DNA of 64,000 nucleotides from Bacteroidota bacterium (GTDB lineage Bacteria; Bacteroidota; Bacteroidia; B-17B0; Aurantibacillaceae), in assembly GCA_017303905.1 (NCBI GenBank), contig JAFLBH010000001.1, positions 1,093,809-1,157,808 of the forward strand, in the 5' to 3' direction. Shown in pieces: positions 37,008 to 45,263 of the stretch. A model generated the notes under the pieces. It was not told the origin of the DNA and did not search any database. It saw only the letters and a list, made by a program, of their open reading frames with translations. Position 1 is the stretch's first letter, and each line of letters begins with the position of its first letter. A program made the translations under genes and the position numbers.

Positions 37008-37928
37008 TTGAAGAAAATTGTAATTAATATGATAATCGTAGGTAGCATTTGCTCGGCATTTATCATATCACTGTCTTTTGTTAAGCAACCAACAGTTGAA
37101 ATAAATAAACAAAGAATGCAACTACAGGAAATAATGAAATTGGATAGTTTGGATTATTTATTTGTTGGATCTTCTTATGTTTATTCGGGAATTAATACTC
37201 GTATTTTTGATTCTATTCAAAAAAGAGTAGCATTGTTAAGTATTGCCACCTCCGGTCCTTATTTTCAGGAATTTTTAATTCAAGATTATTTGGAGCATTG
37301 CACAAAAGCTCCTGATTTGGTTGTATTGAATGTATGTCTGAATAGTTTTTCGGATATTTCATCGGATGCCTGGGAATTTTATCCATTAAATGAATTTTTA
37401 ACCATTCGTGCAATTCCTGAAAGATATTTGGCTGGAAGAATGAATTTAATAACTTACATTAAAGTTAAACGAGAGCAAGCTTTTAGCTACTCATTTAAGT
37501 CTAAGCCGGTTCCTGACTTAGTAGAAAAGGAAATAAAAACCAGTGTGCGCAAGAATAAAGGATTCATTTTAAATAAGGGACAGTTTAACGACTCAATTTA
37601 TATGAAAACAAAAAGCCTTTACACGCATTACCTCGAATCTGATTTTAGCATGAAGAAGAAACACACATTATTTAATTTATTAAATTCTCTTCGAAACAGA
37701 AATATTAAGTTTAAAATTATAGAAATACCAACTTTTAAGTTAGGAGAATTCTATGATTTGGAATTTAAGGAAGATTATGAAGAGGTTATAAAAGAAATGC
37801 AAGATAAGTTTGGCACTACGGTTATTCGATATCAAACAAAATTGCCGGATACATGTTTCGCTAATATTGATCATTTAAATGGTGCAGGTGCGACTATTTA
37901 TACACAAAATCTTATAACAAAACTCTAA
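37008..37928 (+). CDS. SGNH-like periplasmic partner of the MBOAT protein
   Basis: A 306-residue protein with an N-terminal hydrophobic anchor (residues 4-24). It then has YLFVGSSYVYSGI with Ser55/Ser56 in the nucleophile block and NIDHLNGAGA near the C-terminus (D288/H289), the end pattern of SGNH/AlgX-AlgJ-like proteins. Such proteins take the acyl group from the MBOAT protein and place it on the polysaccharide. The start is TTG 37008, directly after the MBOAT stop; ATG 37029 would cut into the hydrophobic segment. Function is inferred from motif placement and coupling. Confidence 0.68.
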   Translation: MKKIVINMIIVGSICSAFIISLSFVKQPTVEINKQRMQLQEIMKLDSLDYLFVGSSYVYSGINTRIFDSIQKRVALLSIATSGPYFQEFLIQDYLEHCTKAPDLVVLNVCLNSFSDISSDAWEFYPLNEFLTIRAIPERYLAGRMNLITYIKVKREQAFSYSFKSKPVPDLVEKEIKTSVRKNKGFILNKGQFNDSIYMKTKSLYTHYLESDFSMKKKHTLFNLLNSLRNRNIKFKIIEIPTFKLGEFYDLEFKEDYEEVIKEMQDKFGTTVIRYQTKLPDTCFANIDHLNGAGATIYTQNLITKL

Positions 37929-38945
37929 ATGAGTACGTATAAAAACATTTTGTTTAAGTCAATTAGTTTCAATAATTATAAATTAATTGTAATCAGAGAT
38001 CGAGATAAGTATGATATTATGAATTGGCGGAATCAACAAATTGATGTATTGCGCCAGTCAAAACCACTAACCAAGGAGAATCAGCAAGAATACTTTAGGG
38101 ATGTAGTTGCAAAACTATTTACAGAAGATTACCCTAAGCAATATTTATTCAGCGTTTTGTATGAAGACAAGCTAATTGGATATGGTGGATTAGTTCATAT
38201 TGATTGGGAATTAAGAACAGCTGAAATTTCTTTTCTTACGGAAACTGCAAGAAGTAAGGACTCCGATTTATTCATAAATGATTGGACATCGTACTTGCAG
38301 TTAATTAAACAGTTCGCTAATGTATATTTAAATTTAAGAGAGATTTACACCTATGCTTATGATCTTCGTCCAAAGTTATATGTCGCATTAGATCGAGCAG
38401 GTTTTGTACTGAAACAACGAATTCCAAAGTCAATACTCATAAATAATATTTTTGTTGATGTATTAATTCATAATTTATCACTACCATTTTTAGAATTTAA
38501 AAGGGCTACTGAAAAGGAGGTGGACTTGTATTTTAATTGGGCAAACGATACTCTTGTTCGTGAGAATTCTTTTAAGAAGGATTTAATTTCATATGATGAA
38601 CACGTAAAGTGGTTTAATCAAGTAATAAGAGATGATAACTCCTATTTGCTGATGTTTCTTTTCAATAATTCTCCATGCGGTCAGGTTAGAATACAAAAGC
38701 GTGAAGAGTGTGTGATTGGAATTTCAATTGATCAAAACTATCGTGGATATGGCTTCGCAACTAAAATGCTGGTTTTGGCAACACAGGAGTATTTCAAATT
38801 AACTCATCAAAAGCAAATTATCGCTTACATTAAAGAAACAAATAAAGCTTCATTAAAATCATTTCAGAATGCAGGATTTCGGATTTTAAATTCAGAGATG
38901 ATTCATGATTCACTAGCATATAAACTTATATTAAAGCATGAATAA
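37929..38945 (+). CDS. Tandem GNAT acetyltransferase (PseH-like)
   Basis: A 338-residue protein with two GNAT-like domains. The first (about 18-185) has the sugar-GNAT pattern IMNWRNQQIDVLRQS and LIGYGGLVHIDW. The second (about 190-335) has FNWANDTLVRENSF, YDEHVKWF and the acetyl-CoA loop DQNYRGYGFATKM. In the second, the loop is well formed; in the first, the RGxG-like loop is not obvious, so it may be degenerate or serve substrate binding. PseH acetylates UDP-4-amino-4,6-dideoxy-AltNAc, and this gene lies 8 bp into the pseI gene. The usual partner of such a domain, a PseG hydrolase, is absent. Confidence 0.8.
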   Translation: MSTYKNILFKSISFNNYKLIVIRDRDKYDIMNWRNQQIDVLRQSKPLTKENQQEYFRDVVAKLFTEDYPKQYLFSVLYEDKLIGYGGLVHIDWELRTAEISFLTETARSKDSDLFINDWTSYLQLIKQFANVYLNLREIYTYAYDLRPKLYVALDRAGFVLKQRIPKSILINNIFVDVLIHNLSLPFLEFKRATEKEVDLYFNWANDTLVRENSFKKDLISYDEHVKWFNQVIRDDNSYLLMFLFNNSPCGQVRIQKREECVIGISIDQNYRGYGFATKMLVLATQEYFKLTHQKQIIAYIKETNKASLKSFQNAGFRILNSEMIHDSLAYKLILKHE

Positions 38946-39981
38946 TTTTAAGATCGGTCACTTTGAAATTGGTGAAAATTGTAAACCATTTATCATTGCG
39001 GAAATGAGTGGCAATCATAATCAATCACTTGATAGAGCATTGGCTTTAGTTGACGCGGCTGCAGAAGCAGGAGCCCACGCGCTTAAACTGCAAACCTACA
39101 CAGCAGATACTATTACAATGAAGGGTGCTTATACTATTACGGATGAAAATTCTTTGTGGAAGGGGAAAGAGCTTCACGATTTATATAAAATGGCGTACAC
39201 CCCATGGGAATGGCATAAGCCAATATTTGATCGCGCTAAAGAAAAAGGAATGCTGGCATTTAGTTCTCCTTTCGATGAGACCTCTGTTGATTTTTTAGAA
39301 ACATTAAATGTACCGGCTTATAAAATCGCGTCATTTGAAAATACACATCATCCATTATTAAAGAAAGTAGCCAAAACCGGTAAACCTATTATTATGTCTA
39401 CCGGAGTTTCTACACTGGAAGATATTACAGAGAGTGTTAATGTTTTGAAAGAAGCAGGGTGTAAAAATTTAATAATATTGAAATGCACCAGTACTTATCC
39501 TGCAACTCCTGAAAACACTAATTTAAATGCGATACCTCGTCTTAAGAAAATTTTCAATGTTACAATTGGATTATCTGATCACACCATGGGAGTTGGTGCT
39601 TCTGTTGCGGCTGTTGCTTTAGGTGCACGTGTTATTGAAAAGCATTTTACTTTAAGAAGAGCGGATGGAGGAGTGGATAGTGCATTTTCATTAGAGCCGG
39701 AAGAATTAAAATCTTTAGTCATTGAATCTGAACGTGCGTTTCTTGCTTTAGGTTCCGATTTTATCGGGGTGCAGGAGGCAGAAAGGAAATCATTACAGTT
39801 TAAGCGTTCAATTTATGTTTCCGAAGACATTAAGGAAGGCGAATTGATTACACAAGAGAACATTAGGGTAATTCGTCCGGCTTTGGGTATGGAGCCAAAG
39901 TATTATGAATTTGTGATTGGGAAAAAGGCAAAGTGCGATTTAAAAAAGGGTCAGCCGTTATTAAAGGATAACATCATTTAG
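38938..39981 (+). CDS. pseI: Pseudaminic acid synthase
   Basis: A 347-residue enzyme that condenses 2,4-diacetamido-2,4,6-trideoxy-L-altrose with phosphoenolpyruvate. The NeuB barrel has PFIIAEMSGNHNQSLDRA, ALKLQTYTADTITM, YKIASFE, LKCTSTYPA, LSDHTMGVG and VIEKHFTL. The C-terminal SAF (antifreeze-like) domain covers about 287-347. Motifs agree with PseI rather than NeuB or LegI. It overlaps the genes on both sides by 8 bp and 1 bp. It anchors the view that the locus makes a pseudaminic-type sugar. Confidence 0.95.
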   Translation: MNNFKIGHFEIGENCKPFIIAEMSGNHNQSLDRALALVDAAAEAGAHALKLQTYTADTITMKGAYTITDENSLWKGKELHDLYKMAYTPWEWHKPIFDRAKEKGMLAFSSPFDETSVDFLETLNVPAYKIASFENTHHPLLKKVAKTGKPIIMSTGVSTLEDITESVNVLKEAGCKNLIILKCTSTYPATPENTNLNAIPRLKKIFNVTIGLSDHTMGVGASVAAVALGARVIEKHFTLRRADGGVDSAFSLEPEELKSLVIESERAFLALGSDFIGVQEAERKSLQFKRSIYVSEDIKEGELITQENIRVIRPALGMEPKYYEFVIGKKAKCDLKKGQPLLKDNII

Positions 39982-41321
39982 TGTTGGGTTTGTTTAGGGT
40001 TCATATTTACTATTTACATTCGTTTCTCTATGAAGTGTTCGGGTTTCCCCTTAGCAACGTGATATTAAAACACGCTTCAGAATCCCTTTACAATAGAATT
40101 ACGTATCGTTTTGCCATAAGTGCTCCAGCGGATTGGCTTATAAGTTTTCGTGTCATAAAAATTATTCTATTCAATCTATTTAAGAAATCGAGCCCTTGTA
40201 TATACGATAAGAGCGCTAGTGTTGCGATTTTTGATGTGAGCAAGCAGATAAAAGAAAAACGATTGGAGTATATAAGCCGTTTGTCCGGCGACAAGGTGAG
40301 GCTGTATGTAAGTAGAGAGGATTTGATTAGTAGCATGCCTGTTTTTGTTAAGTTGCTTTTCATGGTGCATCTGGTTTTCGCGACGCCCTTTGTGGTTCTT
40401 CTGTCTTTATTAAAGAAGAATAAAATGAAGGTTCCTTATCACTTGCTGTGTACCATGGAGGCTGTGGGAATGTTTTTGTTGATAAAGAGACATTCGATTA
40501 CCAAGCTTCATTTTTTTTGTATTTACGAGACAGATTCAAATCTTATGGCTTACGCACTCATGAATAACGGAATTGAAGTAAACAAAATTCCTTCTGAAGT
40601 GCCTTTACAATTTTTAAATACAACTATTGTAGCTGATAGCTTAAGTTTTTGTTTTCGTTATCAGGAGGAAGAGTATCAATCGTATCAATCAACAATGCAT
40701 GTAAAAAACATTCAGCATTGGATACCTGAGAATTCATTTTCGATCGAGCATTTATATGTTTCAGATAATAGGGATACAACAAAAAATACTGTGGGGTTTT
40801 ATTCAAGCGGCATGTGGTATCGCAAGGAAATTGACACAATGGATTTGCCCAATGCTGATGAATATGAACGCGAGTTATTGTTGAATTTAATTGATTTTGT
40901 CAAAGAAAATCCGATGTATAAATTGATTCTGTTTTTACATCCAATCGAAAAAGCTAATCTAGTGCGCACGCGTAAATATTACGATTCTTTTTCAGTTTCG
41001 TTTGAGTATGCCGATTTGAATAAGCCAAATGTGCAGTTATTCAGAAATGCAGATGTTGTTGTCTCTCTTTATTCCACGCTCGTTTTTGAAAGAATATTTT
41101 GGGGGTTTAAAACAATTGTATTTCCATTAGGTCAGGCAAATTTTCCTATACAAGGAAGTGTTTTTAATAATATATGCGCTACAACTAAAAATCAATTAAA
41201 GGATAAACTTAATCTTGCATTAAGAACTGAAGTATTAGATTATTATAAAATGGTCGGTATGACAAATTATACCTACCGTGATTATAAGTTTTTTAATAGC
41301 CTTGAAGCGAAAATTAATTAG
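39981..41321 (+). CDS. Unrecognised GT-B-like glycan protein
   Basis: A 446-residue protein of no family I can name. A hydrophobic segment lies near 113-132. The C-terminal half has an ordered GT-B-like layout: LILFLHPIEKANL, then ADVVVSLYSTLVFERIFWG and IVFPLGQANFP. The HP motif and the S-T loop with acidic residue recall sialyl/nonulosonyl transferases of capsule loci. It overlaps pseI by one base through a GTG start, so a role as the transferase that uses the CMP-nonulosonate is a reasonable guess. It is the last gene of the long operon. Confidence 0.55.
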   Translation: MLGLFRVHIYYLHSFLYEVFGFPLSNVILKHASESLYNRITYRFAISAPADWLISFRVIKIILFNLFKKSSPCIYDKSASVAIFDVSKQIKEKRLEYISRLSGDKVRLYVSREDLISSMPVFVKLLFMVHLVFATPFVVLLSLLKKNKMKVPYHLLCTMEAVGMFLLIKRHSITKLHFFCIYETDSNLMAYALMNNGIEVNKIPSEVPLQFLNTTIVADSLSFCFRYQEEEYQSYQSTMHVKNIQHWIPENSFSIEHLYVSDNRDTTKNTVGFYSSGMWYRKEIDTMDLPNADEYERELLLNLIDFVKENPMYKLILFLHPIEKANLVRTRKYYDSFSVSFEYADLNKPNVQLFRNADVVVSLYSTLVFERIFWGFKTIVFPLGQANFPIQGSVFNNICATTKNQLKDKLNLALRTEVLDYYKMVGMTNYTYRDYKFFNSLEAKIN

Positions 41322-41492
41322 TTGTTATTTTTATTTACTTGTGGGTCTAAGTGTAAAACCGTTTAGCGTGTATGCTATCTGCGGCGAATAAGGTTGGTTG
41401 CGTAATCAGAATAGAACAAAGGAGCAGTTATTCTTAAAACTATCCGTCTTAGCTTTGTTTTTTTAGAACATTATTAATATATTGTAAATACT
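41322..41492. other. 171-bp gap between the two polysaccharide units
   Basis: The largest gap inside the island. It holds no open frame worth calling. A TAnnTTTG match (TAGCTTTG, 41450-41457) lies 36 bp before the next ATG, without a good -33 element, so the last four genes may have their own promoter. No terminator hairpin is clear. Confidence 0.4.
41450..41457 (+). promoter_or_regulatory. -7 element candidate for the GT2-WecD-WecE unit
   Basis: TAGCTTTG fits TAnnTTTG exactly and is 36 bp upstream of ATG 41493. The -33 position has no TTTG. Confidence 0.35.
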
Positions 41493-42425
41493 ATGAATAG
41501 CGAAATTGAAATATCTATTGTTAGTCCGGTATATAATGCGGAATTAATTATTGATGAGCTGGTGGATAGAATCGCAAAGTCTGTTAATGAAATTACTTCG
41601 AATTTCGAAATTATTTTAGTTGAAGATAATGGACAGGATGGCAGCTGGGAAAAGATTTTGGAAAATTGTAAAAAACATAAATTTGTAAAGGGGATTAAAC
41701 TTAGTAGAAATTTCGGACAACATAATGCGATTACTGCGGGACTTGAAAACAGCAAAGGGAAATGGGTAGTTGTTATGGATTGTGATTTGCAAGATGTTCC
41801 GGAAGAGATTCCAAATCTATATAGAAAGGCACAAGAGGGTTATTATTTGGTTCATGCCAGAAGAAAGGATCGTCAGGATAGTTTAATTAAAAAGGCAAAT
41901 TCAAAAATATTTTACAGAATGTTTTCGTATTTAACGGAAACAAAGCAAGACGCGGGAGCTGCAAATTTTGGAATTTACCATCGTAAGGTTATTCAGGAGG
42001 TGTTAAAGATGGGCGATTCTATTCGGGTTTTTCCAATTTTGGTACAATGGGTTGGATTTAAAAGGACCTATTTAGATACAAAGCATGAGGCAAGAAGAGT
42101 TGGGCAATCAAGTTATACATTACCTAAACTTGTGAACTTGGCATTTAACATGATTATTTCTTTTTCAGATAAACCATTAAGATTGTGTTTAAAGTTCGGA
42201 ATTATGGTTTCTGTTTTATCATTCGCGTTAGGTTTAGGATATTTAGTGCTATATTTTTGTGATTATGTAAAAGTGGTGGGATTTACTTCGTTAATATTAC
42301 TAATATCCTTTAATATTGGCATTACAACGTTGTTCATTGGAATAGTTGGATCTTATGTTGGAAAGATGTCTGTTCAAGTTAAGAACAGACAACGATTTAT
42401 TATTGAAGAGCAAGTTAATTTATAA
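41493..42425 (+). CDS. GT2 polyprenyl-phosphate sugar transferase (GtrB/ArnC-like)
   Basis: A 310-residue membrane-anchored GT2. The catalytic domain (1-225) has SIVSPVYNAE, LVEDNGQDGSW and MDCDLQDVPEEI, the DxD-type site of the dolichol-phosphate-mannose synthase group. Two transmembrane helices (about 230-252 and 263-290) follow, as in GtrB and ArnC. Such enzymes load a sugar on undecaprenyl phosphate for use in the periplasm. Linked to WecD/WecE-like genes, the sugar may be a Fuc4N derivative. Its stop overlaps the start of the next gene. Confidence 0.88.
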   Translation: MNSEIEISIVSPVYNAELIIDELVDRIAKSVNEITSNFEIILVEDNGQDGSWEKILENCKKHKFVKGIKLSRNFGQHNAITAGLENSKGKWVVVMDCDLQDVPEEIPNLYRKAQEGYYLVHARRKDRQDSLIKKANSKIFYRMFSYLTETKQDAGAANFGIYHRKVIQEVLKMGDSIRVFPILVQWVGFKRTYLDTKHEARRVGQSSYTLPKLVNLAFNMIISFSDKPLRLCLKFGIMVSVLSFALGLGYLVLYFCDYVKVVGFTSLILLISFNIGITTLFIGIVGSYVGKMSVQVKNRQRFIIEEQVNL

Positions 42426-43156
42426 TGGATTTTATAAAGTATCATAGCAAGTTAGATACAGAGAGATTTGGATTTAATATTGCGAAGATTAATGAGTTTA
42501 ATTACCCAATCTTCGATATGCTTAAAATATTAAAATCTAACAACTATAATTTGATTATCTCAAAAGTAAACGCCAATGATATTAAGTTAATTAATGAATT
42601 AGAACAGCACGGTTTTGAAATTAAAGATATCCAAGTTACCTATAAATTTACGTTACCTAATCACTCCCCATTTACTCCGGCAGTTAATGCGAAGATACGA
42701 AATGCCGAATTGTCAGATAGGAATGTGCTATTTGATATCGCTAAAAAGTCTTTTAAAGATTATGGACATTATTCGGCAGATAAGAGACTGGACTCAGAAA
42801 AATGTAATGAAATTTATAGTGATTGGATAGTTCGATCATTTGATAAGCAAGTTGCGGATAATATTCTTGTTGCGGAAATAGATGGATGCGTTGCAGGATT
42901 CTTGTCTCATAAGATATATGAATCTGACAATAAATACGCGGCCGGTGGTATTGGGGCTGTTGACCCTGAGTATAGAAACAAAAATGTTTTTCAAGAAATT
43001 ACAGTTGCCGGAATTAATTGGGCGCGTGAGAATAATTGTGAATGGGTTGAGCATAATGTTCTAATCACGAATTATCCGGTGAATAGATCATTCAGTGGTT
43101 TAGGGTTTAAAATATCTAATTCATTTGTTACATTTCATAAATGGTTATCAAAATGA
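42425..43156 (+). CDS. WecD-like GNAT acetyltransferase
   Basis: A 243-residue GNAT. The N-terminal part with LDTERFGFNIAKI is the typical start of dTDP-fucosamine acetyltransferase (WecD) homologs. The C-terminal part has the acetyl-CoA region GIGAVDPEYRNKNVFQ and NYPVNRSFSGLGF. With WecE encoded next (ATGA overlap), the likely reaction is acetylation of dTDP-4-amino-4,6-dideoxygalactose to dTDP-Fuc4NAc. The RNKN loop deviates from the standard RGxG. Confidence 0.8.
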   Translation: MDFIKYHSKLDTERFGFNIAKINEFNYPIFDMLKILKSNNYNLIISKVNANDIKLINELEQHGFEIKDIQVTYKFTLPNHSPFTPAVNAKIRNAELSDRNVLFDIAKKSFKDYGHYSADKRLDSEKCNEIYSDWIVRSFDKQVADNILVAEIDGCVAGFLSHKIYESDNKYAAGGIGAVDPEYRNKNVFQEITVAGINWARENNCEWVEHNVLITNYPVNRSFSGLGFKISNSFVTFHKWLSK

Positions 43157-44292
43157 AAATCACCTTCAATAAACCCTACTTAGTAGGTCGAGAAACAGAT
43201 TACATAAAGGATGCCGTAAATAACCTGAAAATTTCAGGAGATGGTGTTTATACAAAGAAGTGCCATCAATTTTTTGAAGAGCAATATAACTTCAAGAAGG
43301 TTTTACTTACCACATCTTGTACGGATGCTTTGGAAATGGCTGCAATTTTATTGGATATAAAGCCGGGTGATGAAGTTATCGCGCCATCATACACTTTTGT
43401 AAGCACTGTTAACGCATTTGTTTTACGCGGCGCTAAAATTGTGTTTTGTGATAGCTATATAAACAATCCGAATATTGATGCCGATAAGATTGAAGCGCTG
43501 ATAACTAAAAATACAAAAGTTATTGTGCCGGTGCATTACGCCGGTTTTGCATGCGATATGGATAAAATTATGGCTATCGCTAATAAGTATAATTTGTATG
43601 TGGTTGAGGATGCGGCTCAAGCGATTGATAGCTATTATAAAGGGAAACCATTGGGTTCGATAGGACATTTAGCCGCTTTCTCTTTTCATGAAACTAAAAA
43701 TATAATTTCAGGCGAAGGCGGAATGCTTGTTATTAATAATTCGGAGTACATTACCCGCGCAGAAATTATCAGAGAAAAGGGAACCAACCGCTCCCAATTT
43801 TTTAGAGGAGAGATTGATAAATATGGCTGGGTAGACATAGGGTCATCTTTTTTACCCTCCGATATAATTGCTGCTTTTTTGTACGCGCAATTAGAACACT
43901 TGAATGAAATCCAAATTAAACGAAAACATATTTGGAATAAGTACTATGAAAATTTGAAACCTTTAGTAGAGAAAGGATGTTTAGAATTCCCATTGATTGA
44001 AGATTATACGACAAACAATGCGCATATGTTTTATATTGTCTGCGAATCACTTCATATTAGAGGTCAACTTATCGATTTTTTGAAGCATAGAAATATACAT
44101 GCAGTCTTTCATTATCTTTCACTTCATAAAAGTCCTTTTTATCTGAAGGAAAATAAGTTGGTTGATTTGCCAAACTGTGATCGATTTTCGGATTGTTTGG
44201 TACGTTTACCATTTTATTATGAGTTAACTGAGGCAGAAATTAATTTTGTATGCGAAGCAATTCATGATTTTTATACAGAACTCAAAATGTGA
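43153..44292 (+). CDS. wecE: dTDP-4-amino-4,6-dideoxygalactose transaminase
   Basis: A 379-residue DegT-family PLP enzyme very close in motifs to E. coli WecE/RffA: LLTTSCTDALEMAA, PSYTFVSTVNAFVLRGAKI, VIVPVHYAGFACDM, FSFHETKNI with the PLP Lys, and REKGTNRSQFFRGE. It aminates dTDP-4-keto-6-deoxyglucose. The frame is open from 43141, but the ATG at 43153 gives the family N-terminus (MKITFNKPYLVG) and a 4-bp overlap with the WecD gene. RmlA and RmlB, which make its substrate, are not in the window. Confidence 0.94.
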   Translation: MKITFNKPYLVGRETDYIKDAVNNLKISGDGVYTKKCHQFFEEQYNFKKVLLTTSCTDALEMAAILLDIKPGDEVIAPSYTFVSTVNAFVLRGAKIVFCDSYINNPNIDADKIEALITKNTKVIVPVHYAGFACDMDKIMAIANKYNLYVVEDAAQAIDSYYKGKPLGSIGHLAAFSFHETKNIISGEGGMLVINNSEYITRAEIIREKGTNRSQFFRGEIDKYGWVDIGSSFLPSDIIAAFLYAQLEHLNEIQIKRKHIWNKYYENLKPLVEKGCLEFPLIEDYTTNNAHMFYIVCESLHIRGQLIDFLKHRNIHAVFHYLSLHKSPFYLKENKLVDLPNCDRFSDCLVRLPFYYELTEAEINFVCEAIHDFYTELKM

Positions 44293-45104
44293 TGAAGCAA
44301 CTAAAGCTTGATACGAATGGTATCTGGATATCGGAAGATGTCATTGCCGTATCATATCCGAATGAGGGAAACAAATCATTATTGGATGTAGAAGAGAAGA
44401 GCTTTTGGTTTCAACACCGCAATAATGTAATTAAAACAGTAATCAAGCGTTTTCCTTTTAAAAAGAATTTTGTTGATATTGGTGGAGGAAATGGTTTTCA
44501 AGCTAGTTTTTTGGCGGAAAACTTTAGCTCATCAGATGTTTTTTTTCTCGAACCAGGCTATGAAGGTTGTTTAAATGCTAAGGCACGAGGTCTTAAAAAT
44601 GTTTATAATATACCATTTCAATATTTCGATTTTGTGCAAAAAAATATTGATGCAGTTGGACTTTTTGACGTGGTTGAGCATATTGATGATGACGTAAAAT
44701 TTTTAACCGAGTTAAGAAGCAAATTACCAAAGGGAAGTTTAATATATATGACTGTTCCGGCGCATAATTATTTATGGTCGGATGCTGATGATTTCGGCGG
44801 ACATTTCAGGCGTTATAATTTAAAAATGATTAAGGAATTGGCAATTAAAACTGATCTTGAATTAGTTTTTTCTTCTTACTTCTTTTTTTATGTGCCTCCA
44901 ATTACTTATTTCTTAAAACATTTACCTTATAAAATAAGGGGTAAACGCGTGAATAAAGAGATCCTTGATTCAGAAATGAAGCAATTGTCGCCTTCAAAAA
45001 TTGTTTCAAGTGTTTTTTCAGTCTTACATAATTACGAGCTTAAAAGGCTTAGTAATGGAACTATGATGAATGGCGGTAGCTGTTTTGGGGTGTTTAAAGT
45101 TTAG
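44292..45104 (+). CDS. Class I SAM-dependent methyltransferase
   Basis: A 270-residue methyltransferase. SAM motif I is FVDIGGGNGFQASFL, followed by FFLEPGYEG and LFDVVEHIDDD as later motifs. A hydrophobic stretch near 195-210 may touch the membrane. The start could also be the overlapping GTG at 44289; ATG 44292 is preferred. It is the last gene of the unit. Sugar or lipid-carrier methylation is inferred from context; the substrate is unknown. Confidence 0.82.
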   Translation: MKQLKLDTNGIWISEDVIAVSYPNEGNKSLLDVEEKSFWFQHRNNVIKTVIKRFPFKKNFVDIGGGNGFQASFLAENFSSSDVFFLEPGYEGCLNAKARGLKNVYNIPFQYFDFVQKNIDAVGLFDVVEHIDDDVKFLTELRSKLPKGSLIYMTVPAHNYLWSDADDFGGHFRRYNLKMIKELAIKTDLELVFSSYFFFYVPPITYFLKHLPYKIRGKRVNKEILDSEMKQLSPSKIVSSVFSVLHNYELKRLSNGTMMNGGSCFGVFKV

Positions 45105-45263
45105 ATTATACTTCACCTTAAAAAAAATAATTTTTTCTTACACATAGATTCTATTATTTTTTATCGAAAGTATCAGCAGAGTCAAAATTTTTCGTTTTAC
45201 TCAAATCCTTTCAAAATTTCCTGTGGCACATCCGTAAGACGCTAAAAAATTAATAGAATTATT

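Noticed and set aside
37929..38490. First half of the tandem protein as PseG
   Set aside because: Too short and without the PseG GT-B motifs; it has a GNAT-type start.
45121..45136. A/T-only hairpin as terminator of the polysaccharide unit
   Set aside because: A7-TAA-T6 has no G/C in the stem; too weak to call.
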